From Accumulibacter sp. (GTDB lineage: Bacteria > Pseudomonadota > Gammaproteobacteria > Burkholderiales > Rhodocyclaceae): a stretch of DNA of 6,008 nt. Below are positions 1 through 4,545 of this stretch, in pieces. The notes below the pieces were generated by a model, which had not been told where the DNA came from, searched no databases, and saw only the letters and a program-made list of their open reading frames with translations. How positions within the stretch are numbered: the first letter of the stretch is position 1; each line of letters begins with the position of its first letter. The stretch covers positions 1 to 6,008 of the forward strand of contig DPSD01000381.1 in the NCBI GenBank assembly GCA_003538495.1, written 5' to 3'. Both the position numbers and the translations under genes were made by a program.

Positions 1-1
1 T

Positions 2-667
2 GGCTGTCTGGTGCGAAACAGCAAGCGCCCCTTCGTCACCGGCGAACTGCGGCACGGGCCGATCTGGTTGCTGGTGATTGGCGCCTTGATGACGCTATCG
101 GTTGGTGCCGCCTGGATCGCCCTCAATGCCTGGTCTGCGCTGTTTGTTTTCCTGGGCGCATTCTTCTACGCCATCGTCTATACCGTGTGGCTCAAGCGCC
201 GTACCTGGCTGAATATTGTCTTTGGCGGGCTGGCCGGTAGCTGGGCGGTCCTCGCTGGCGCCACCGCCGCCGACCCGCAACTCGGCGCCGTCCCGCTGGC
301 GCTGGCGCTGGTCCTCTTTCTGTGGACGCCGCCCCACTTCTGGAGCCTGGCGATCGCTTTCCGCGACGACTACGCAGCGGCCGGCGTGCCGATGCTGCCG
401 GTCGTCGTCGGTGACCAGCGCGCCGCCCGGACCATTTTCTTCAGTACCCTGGCGCTGGTTGCCGCGTCCCTCATTCCCCTGGCCTTTGGGCTCGGCATGA
501 TCTACTTCGCCGGCGCGGCCATCGGTGGCTTTCTGTTCATCCAGAAAGCGTGGCTATTGACTCGTGACACCAATCGCAAATCGGCGATGGTCTGCTTCCA
601 TGCCTCGCTGATACAGTTGACACTGGTGCTTGTGGCGGCCATCGTGGACCGTCAGTTCGTGTCCTGA
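2..667 (+). CDS. ctaB: Protoheme IX farnesyltransferase (haem O synthase), C-terminal three quarters
   Basis: This integral membrane UbiA-family prenyltransferase adds a farnesyl group to protohaem IX to make haem O, the precursor of haem A for cytochrome c oxidase. The reading frame is open to the left edge, so the true start and the first Asp-rich motif lie outside the window. The GTG at 11 is internal: the RNSKRP run there matches the segment just after the first Asp motif. About 221 residues are visible of a family length near 290-300. Diagnostic family motifs are LKRRTWLNIVFGG (nt 191-229), LWTPPHFW (320-343) and the second Asp motif DDY with AGVPMLPVV after it (365-400). About seven hydrophobic helices are visible. 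The sco gene follows after 36 bases in the same direction, the usual ctaB-sco arrangement of cytochrome oxidase maturation operons. Identification is firm; only the N-terminus is unseen. Confidence 0.95.
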   Translation, partial: GCLVRNSKRPFVTGELRHGPIWLLVIGALMTLSVGAAWIALNAWSALFVFLGAFFYAIVYTVWLKRRTWLNIVFGGLAGSWAVLAGATAADPQLGAVPLALALVLFLWTPPHFWSLAIAFRDDYAAAGVPMLPVVVGDQRAARTIFFSTLALVAASLIPLAFGLGMIYFAGAAIGGFLFIQKAWLLTRDTNRKSAMVCFHASLIQLTLVLVAAIVDRQFVS

Positions 668-703
668 CGTTCTGCCGCCCTGATCCACAACTGGCACCTG
701 CCG

Positions 704-1588
704 ATGATTGGTCGTTGTTGTCGCGCCCTGGTGGCGTCGATTCTGTTGCTCGCCGCCGACCCCGTGCTCGCCGACCAGGCGGCGGCCGACCAACCCAAGC
801 TCACGGCTCGCCCGCAGGGGCTGCTTAGCGGTGGCCTGACGCTGACCGCGCTCGACGAAAAGGACGCTTTTGCGTTCTCGCAAGCCGCGATCGGCAGAAC
901 ACTGGGCGACTTCGTCCTGCTTGACCGAGAAGGGCAGCCGGTCGAACTGTCGCGTTATCGTGGCAAACCGCTGCTGGTCAACTTCATGTACACCGCCTGC
1001 TTCCAGGTCTGCCCGACGACCACCCGCAACCTGCAGAAAGCACTGCAGAACACGGTCGGCGTGATGGGCGCCGACCGCTTCAACGTGATCAGCATCGGCT
1101 TCAACCAGCCCTTTGACTCGCCAGCGGCGCTGAAGGACTTCTCCCGGCAGTACGGCATCGACCTCCCCAACTGGAATTTCCTCAGCCCGGCACCGGCGAT
1201 CGTCGACCAGCTCACGGCTCATTTCGGCTTCCGCTTCGTCGCCACCGCAGCCGGCTTCGACCACCTCAACCAGGTGACGATGGTCAACGCCGAAGGCAAG
1301 ATCGTCCGCCAGGTCTATGGCGAAAAATTCACCGCCGAAGACCTCGCCGAGCCGCTCAAGCTGCTGATCACCGGGTCGGCCATTCCGTCCGAGATGGGCA
1401 CGCTGCGGGAGATCATGGCACGCGTGCGGATCATCTGCTCGGTCTACGACCCGCAGACCGGGCGCTATCGCACCGACTACTCGCTGTACTTCATGTTCGC
1501 CGGCTTCCTGACCTTCGCCGGCTTCATGATCTACCTGTCGATCAACTTCTGGAGAAATCGGCGCCGCGACGCGCCCAAGGCACCCTGA
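704..1588 (+). CDS. sco1: Sco1/SenC-type copper chaperone with C-terminal membrane anchor
   Basis: This 294-residue thioredoxin-fold protein is predicted to deliver copper to, or reduce, the CuA site of cytochrome c oxidase on the periplasmic side. The copper-binding set is complete: C99 and C103 in CFQVCP, and H187 in a GFDHLNQ segment followed by the strand VTMVNAEGKIV. Residues 8-23 are hydrophobic and end in VLA, which looks like a cleavable signal peptide. A second hydrophobic segment at about 261-280 is followed by the basic tail NRRRD, suggesting a C-terminal anchor with the tail in the cytoplasm. Most Sco proteins have only an N-terminal anchor. The usual SIDP segment reads SIGF (130-133). 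The start is set by the ctaB stop in the same frame at 665-667; ATG 704 is the first normal start after it, though no clear Shine-Dalgarno precedes it. It is probably cotranscribed with ctaB. Confidence 0.9.
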   Translation: MIGRCCRALVASILLLAADPVLADQAAADQPKLTARPQGLLSGGLTLTALDEKDAFAFSQAAIGRTLGDFVLLDREGQPVELSRYRGKPLLVNFMYTACFQVCPTTTRNLQKALQNTVGVMGADRFNVISIGFNQPFDSPAALKDFSRQYGIDLPNWNFLSPAPAIVDQLTAHFGFRFVATAAGFDHLNQVTMVNAEGKIVRQVYGEKFTAEDLAEPLKLLITGSAIPSEMGTLREIMARVRIICSVYDPQTGRYRTDYSLYFMFAGFLTFAGFMIYLSINFWRNRRRDAPKAP

Positions 1589-1795
1589 TCGGCGAGCGGT
1601 CGCCCGCCGGCCAGAGGCACTCCCGCTTCACTTCCTTCGCGACGATCATCAGGCTGCCACGCCGTCACGGCGGGGCGCGCAGCGACGCAGCCGTCCACCT
1701 GCCTCTTCCGAACAAGCGCAGCCCTCGGCTCGTGACTGGTGAATGGCGACCACGCCTTTCACCGTACGCAAGAAAACCGTTCTCCGGAGCACTCA
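1589..1795. other. Non-coding stretch between sco1 and trmL
   Basis: This 207-base stretch has no convincing gene. It contains two short perfect inverted repeats: GGCGA-GCGG-TCGCC at 1591-1604, just after the sco1 stop, and CGCCG-TCA-CGGCG at 1660-1672. Neither is followed by a T-run, so neither qualifies as a standard intrinsic terminator. I see no good sigma-70 promoter for trmL. The GTG at 1739 is in frame with trmL but would add 19 residues unlike any TrmL N-terminus, so I treat this as untranslated leader. Confidence 0.5.
1786..1789 (+). promoter_or_regulatory. Shine-Dalgarno site supporting the TTG start of trmL
   Basis: GGAG lies six bases upstream of TTG 1796. This spacing, together with the TrmL family's N-terminal pattern, decides the start in favour of TTG 1796 over the upstream in-frame GTG 1739. 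Confidence 0.7.
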
Positions 1796-2260
1796 TTGAC
1801 CGCAGTCGTCCTCTTCCGACCCGAAATCCCGCCGAACACCGGCAACGTCATCCGTCTGTGCGCCAACACCGGCTGTCAACTGCACCTCGTCGAGCCGCTC
1901 GGCTTTCGCTGGGAAGACGCCTCGCTGAAGCGTGCCGGCCTCGATTATCATGAGTTCGTGCGCGTCGTCCGGCACCGCGACTGGGACGCCTGCAAGCAAG
2001 CCCTGGACGGGCGGCGGCGTTTCGCGATGACGACGCGCGGGGGACGGCGCTTCGACGATCCAGCTCTTGCCAGCGACGACGTTTTCGTCTTTGGCCAGGA
2101 AACCAGTGGGCTGCCGCCCGAGGTGATGGCCGAGTTTGCCGACGAGCAGCGTCTGCGCCTCCCCATGCTGCCCGGGCAACGCAGCCTGAACCTCTCGAAT
2201 GCGGTCGCGGTGATGGTCTTCGAGGCCTGGCGGCAACAGGGTTTTGCCGAAGGCGTCTAG
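1796..2260 (+). CDS. trmL: tRNA (cytidine(34)-2'-O)-methyltransferase, SPOUT family
   Basis: The product methylates the ribose 2'-O of the wobble nucleotide 34 in tRNA-Leu isoacceptors, using S-adenosylmethionine, in the cytoplasm. From a TTG start the protein is 154 residues, the normal length for TrmL. The three SPOUT trefoil-knot motifs are intact: PEIPPNTGNVIRLCANTG at residues 9-26, VFGQETSGLP at 98-107, and LPMLPGQRSLNLSNAVAVM at 122-140, the last forming the knotted SAM pocket. The N-terminus TAVVLFRPEIPP fits directly onto family members, which begin just before this strand, and GGAG six bases upstream of the TTG agrees. It sits between cytochrome oxidase assembly genes and the fused cytochrome b genes on the same strand, but has no obvious functional link to either. 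Nothing in it looks damaged. Confidence 0.93.
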   Translation: MTAVVLFRPEIPPNTGNVIRLCANTGCQLHLVEPLGFRWEDASLKRAGLDYHEFVRVVRHRDWDACKQALDGRRRFAMTTRGGRRFDDPALASDDVFVFGQETSGLPPEVMAEFADEQRLRLPMLPGQRSLNLSNAVAVMVFEAWRQQGFAEGV

Positions 2261-2306
2261 GGCGCGAGCGGCGGCCCGGCTTCCCGACCCGTGGCCTGTT
2301 TCGGAT

Positions 2307-2320
2307 TTGACTCGTGTCAA
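2307..2320 (+). promoter_or_regulatory. FNR/Anr-type activator site
   Basis: TTGAC-TCGT-GTCAA is a perfect 5+4+5 palindrome differing from the FNR consensus TTGAT-N4-ATCAA only at the inner base of each half-site, where C/G variants are tolerated in many proteobacterial FNR/Anr sites. Its centre (2313.5) is exactly 41.5 bases upstream of the start point predicted from the TATAAT box, the standard class II FNR position. This predicts induction of the downstream cytochrome b operon under low oxygen. Another CRP/FNR-family regulator, such as a Dnr type, could use the same site. Confidence 0.65.
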
Positions 2321-2342
2321 GTCGCCTGCGGCCTGCCGGGAA

Positions 2343-2348
2343 TATAAT
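2343..2348 (+). promoter_or_regulatory. Sigma-70 -10 box (TATAAT) of the cytochrome b operon
   Basis: A perfect TATAAT stands in otherwise GC-rich DNA, 22 bases after the FNR-type palindrome, with a predicted transcription start near 2355. There is no good -35 hexamer at a 16-18 base spacing. TTGACT at 2307-2312 is 30 bases away and belongs to the palindrome instead. A strong -10 with a poor -35 replaced by an activator site is typical of class II activator-dependent promoters. Confidence 0.65.
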
Positions 2349-2352
2349 CAAC

Positions 2353-2367
2353 GGCTAATAATTATCA
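2353..2367 (+). promoter_or_regulatory. Possible Fur (iron) box over the transcription start
   Basis: GGCTAATAATTATCA matches 12 of the 14 defined positions of the 7-1-7 Fur consensus TGATAATnATTATCA; the right half is perfect and the left half has two mismatches. It overlaps the predicted start point (about 2355), a normal repressor position. Iron control would fit genes encoding haem and three kinds of Fe-S cluster. The match could also come simply from an AT-rich 5' leader, so this is tentative. Confidence 0.35.
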
Positions 2368-2380
2368 TCATCACCGCTTG

Positions 2381-2385
2381 AGAGG
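2381..2385 (+). promoter_or_regulatory. Shine-Dalgarno site for the GTG start at 2395
   Basis: AGAGG lies nine bases before GTG 2395. No ATG start is available between the promoter and the conserved cytochrome b region, so this site supports GTG as the initiator. Confidence 0.6.
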
Positions 2386-2394
2386 CCCCGCCAC

Positions 2395-3966
2395 GTGAAC
2401 TTCCACGCAGCATTGCGCAACGGCACCAAGAGCGTTTTCCTGCGCGTTGAAGAGGCGTTCGATGCACCCTTCGGCGGCCAGGACAACCCGCTGCGCCACC
2501 TCGGCGCGATGGGCCTTTACCTGCTCTGGATCGTCGTCGGCAGCGGCCTCTACTTGTACACCGTCCTCGACACCGGCATCGACGCCGTGTACGACTCGAT
2601 CGGTATGCTCTCGCACGAGCAGTGGTATCTCGGCGGCGTCCTGCGCAGCCTGCATCGCTACGCCTCCGACGCCTTCATGCTGGCGATGATGCTGCACCTC
2701 GTTCGCGAATGGTCCTACGGCCGCTACTACGGCTTCCGCCTCTATTCATGGATGACCGGCGTGCCGCTGATCTGGCTGGCCTATATCGCCGGAATCGGCG
2801 GCTACTGGATCGTCTGGGACCAACTCGCGCAGGTGTCGGCCACCGCGACCACGGAACTGCTCGACTGGCTACCGATCTTCAGCGAACCGTCAGCGCGCAA
2901 CTTCATGTCTCCGGACGCGATCAGCGACCGCTTCTTCACCGTCCTGGTATTCATCCATCTCGGCGTCCCGCTGTTGCTGATCCTCGGCCTGTGGGCACAC
3001 GTTCATCGCATCGGCCACGTCGATTACCTGCCAACGCGGCGCGTGATGCTCGCCACCGCAGCCACCTTGACGCTACTCGCGCTGTTCAGACCGGCACTCA
3101 GCAACCCACCCGCCAATCTGGCGATCGTTCCCGGCGACCTGGCGTTCGACTGGTTCATCCTGTTCATTCACCCGCTGACCGACCTCACTTCGCCGGCGGT
3201 CGTCTGGTCGCTGCTCTTCGCGCTGACCGCGCTGCTCTTCGCGCTGCCGTTGCTGCCACACGCCAGTGCGCAGCCAGTCGCCGTTGTCGACCCCGCCAAC
3301 TGCACCGGCTGCGACCGGTGCCACGCCGACTGTCCCTACGCCGCAATCTCGATGGCGCCGCACCCGGGCCGACCCGGCTTCAAGCTCGCCGTCGTCGATC
3401 CCGACCTCTGCGCCAGCTGCGGCATCTGCGCCGGCTCGTGCCCGTCGTCAACGCCCTTCCGCCGCCGCGAGACGCTGATCACCGGCATCGACATGCCGCA
3501 ACTGCCGGTCGACACGCTGCGCCAGCAACTCGAGCAGGCGCTGGCGCGATTCGCCGGCGGTACGCGCATCGTCGTTTTTTCCTGCGCGCGCGGTGCCGAC
3601 GCCAGGGGCCTGGCCGCCGCCGACACCGCGGTGATCGACCTGATCTGCACCGGCATGTTGCCACCGTCCTTCGTCGAGTATGCGCTGCGCGGCGGTGCTG
3701 ACGGGGTGGTGGTGACTGCCTGCCGCGACGGCGGCTGCGACTTCCGCCTTGGCGAGCGCTGGACCAGCGAGCGCCTGCTCGGTGAGCGCGAACCACACCT
3801 GCGCCACAGCGTGCCGCCATCGCGACTGCAACTGCTGCTCTGCTCGGCACACGACCATAGTGCACTGGCCACTGCGGTGGCCGAATTCAGAAACCGGATC
3901 GAAACCCTCGGGGTTGCGAACGATCGACTTCCATCCTACCTGCGGAGAGCTCCAAATCATGCTTAA
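2395..3966 (+). CDS. Cytochrome b / 2x[4Fe-4S] ferredoxin / MvhD-like fusion protein
   Basis: This 523-residue protein is predicted to pass electrons between membrane quinone and cytoplasmic Fe-S clusters. Residues 1-290 form a cytochrome b/b6-like core with six helices (about 36-57, 86-105, 118-142, 181-202, 216-233, 265-288). Two His pairs spaced by 13 residues (H87/H101 and H188/H202) are the expected ligands of two b haems. FDWF at 251-254 sits where cytochrome b has the Qo motif PEWY. Residues 295-350 are a ferredoxin with two four-Cys sets (C303, C306, C309, C313; C339, C342, C345, C349); both clusters are probably [4Fe-4S]. Residues 390-506 resemble MvhD, the [2Fe-2S] subunit linking hydrogenase to heterodisulfide reductase: C397, C418, GADGVVV at 435-441, C443 and C448. 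Six helices with a cytoplasmic N-terminus place the C-terminal clusters in the cytoplasm. It is the first gene of the unit and overlaps the next by eight bases. Domain calls are firm; the physiological partner is unknown. Confidence 0.88.
   Translation: MNFHAALRNGTKSVFLRVEEAFDAPFGGQDNPLRHLGAMGLYLLWIVVGSGLYLYTVLDTGIDAVYDSIGMLSHEQWYLGGVLRSLHRYASDAFMLAMMLHLVREWSYGRYYGFRLYSWMTGVPLIWLAYIAGIGGYWIVWDQLAQVSATATTELLDWLPIFSEPSARNFMSPDAISDRFFTVLVFIHLGVPLLLILGLWAHVHRIGHVDYLPTRRVMLATAATLTLLALFRPALSNPPANLAIVPGDLAFDWFILFIHPLTDLTSPAVVWSLLFALTALLFALPLLPHASAQPVAVVDPANCTGCDRCHADCPYAAISMAPHPGRPGFKLAVVDPDLCASCGICAGSCPSSTPFRRRETLITGIDMPQLPVDTLRQQLEQALARFAGGTRIVVFSCARGADARGLAAADTAVIDLICTGMLPPSFVEYALRGGADGVVVTACRDGGCDFRLGERWTSERLLGEREPHLRHSVPPSRLQLLLCSAHDHSALATAVAEFRNRIETLGVANDRLPSYLRRAPNHA
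3944..3949 (+). promoter_or_regulatory. Shine-Dalgarno site for the overlapping gene at 3959
   Basis: GGAGAG lies nine bases before ATG 3959 and inside the 3' end of the preceding gene. It fixes the start and suggests translational coupling across the eight-base overlap (3959-3966). Confidence 0.75.
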
Positions 3967-4456
3967 ACCCGCCGCCATCGTCGGCCAGGTGATTCTCTAC
4001 GGCGCCTTTGCCGCTTTCATCGGCTACTTCGCCACCTCGCCGACGTACCATCAGATAGCCGACGACGTTGCGCTGATCAAGCTTTCGATCAGCCACCTCG
4101 GCGACCGCGAATGTCGCCAGCGAACACCCGAAGAGCTGGCCAAAATGCCGCCGAACATGCGCGCCCCGAAGGACTGTCCGCGCGAGCGCTCGGACATCAA
4201 GCTGGAAGTCGACCTCGACGGCGAACCGCTGGTGCGCACCGTAATGCACCCCACCGGCCTCTACAGGGACGGCGTGTCGACGGTCTACAGGCGCTTCGAG
4301 GTCAAGGCCGGCAGTCACCAGTTGACCGTCCGCATGGACGACAACCTGGTCAAGCCCGGTTTCGACTACGTCAAGAACGAGCAGATCACCCTCGCCCCGC
4401 GCCAGGTGATGGTCATCGACTTCAACCCCGACCGCGGCGGGCTGTTCTTCAAATGA
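3959..4456 (+). CDS. Membrane-anchored protein of unknown function, possible complex subunit
   Basis: I do not recognise this 165-residue protein. A single hydrophobic helix (about 5-25), preceded by one Lys, anchors it, so the remaining ~140 residues are probably periplasmic. Residues 30-80 are polar and hold the only two cysteines (C52, C73), which could form a disulfide. Residues 78-165 alternate short hydrophobic and charged stretches (IKLEVDLDGEPL, RRFEVKAGSHQLTVRMDD, QVMVIDF), suggesting a small beta-sandwich. There is no haem-binding CxxCH or Fe-S motif. The frame is also open upstream to 3749, inside the previous gene, but ATG 3959 with GGAGAG nine bases before it and a proper membrane helix is clearly the start. 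The eight-base overlap with the upstream gene and its position between two cytochrome b fusions make a structural or assembly role in the same complex likely; this is inference from context. Confidence 0.82.
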   Translation: MLKPAAIVGQVILYGAFAAFIGYFATSPTYHQIADDVALIKLSISHLGDRECRQRTPEELAKMPPNMRAPKDCPRERSDIKLEVDLDGEPLVRTVMHPTGLYRDGVSTVYRRFEVKAGSHQLTVRMDDNLVKPGFDYVKNEQITLAPRQVMVIDFNPDRGGLFFK

Positions 4457-4545
4457 CCGCTGCCGGCAGTCTGCGCCCGCGCCGCCGCAGCAAGGCTGCT
4501 CCAGCCGGTACGCACGCCTCACTAATCTCTTGAGCTGACATCAAA
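4457..4545. other. Short spacer between operon genes
   Basis: This 89-base non-coding spacer holds the palindrome CTGCCGGCAG (4460-4469) and a small hairpin GCAGC-AAG-GCTGC (4487-4499). With no T-run after them, neither is a convincing terminator. No clear promoter is visible, so readthrough from the upstream genes is the simplest reading. The Shine-Dalgarno before ATG 4546 is weak (GAG at 4532-4534). Confidence 0.45.

Noticed and set aside
554..1264. Minus-strand open frame of 236 codons across ctaB and sco1
   Set aside because: It overlaps two well-supported genes, has no recognisable motif and has the composition of a complementary shadow.
1591..1604. Hairpin GGCGA-GCGG-TCGCC after sco1 as a terminator
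   Set aside because: The stem is only five pairs and no T-run follows; in GC-rich DNA such repeats are frequent by chance.
2622..3701. Long + strand open frame (359 codons) inside the first cytochrome b fusion
   Set aside because: It is an Arg-rich out-of-frame shadow, while the overlapping frame carries clear cytochrome b, ferredoxin and MvhD motifs.
4530..4544. TTGAG-CTGAC-ATCAA, resembling an FNR site just before the gene at 4546
   Set aside because: The gap is five bases rather than four, one half-site is TTGAG, and it abuts the ATG, where it could not act as an activator site. No -10 box lies downstream.
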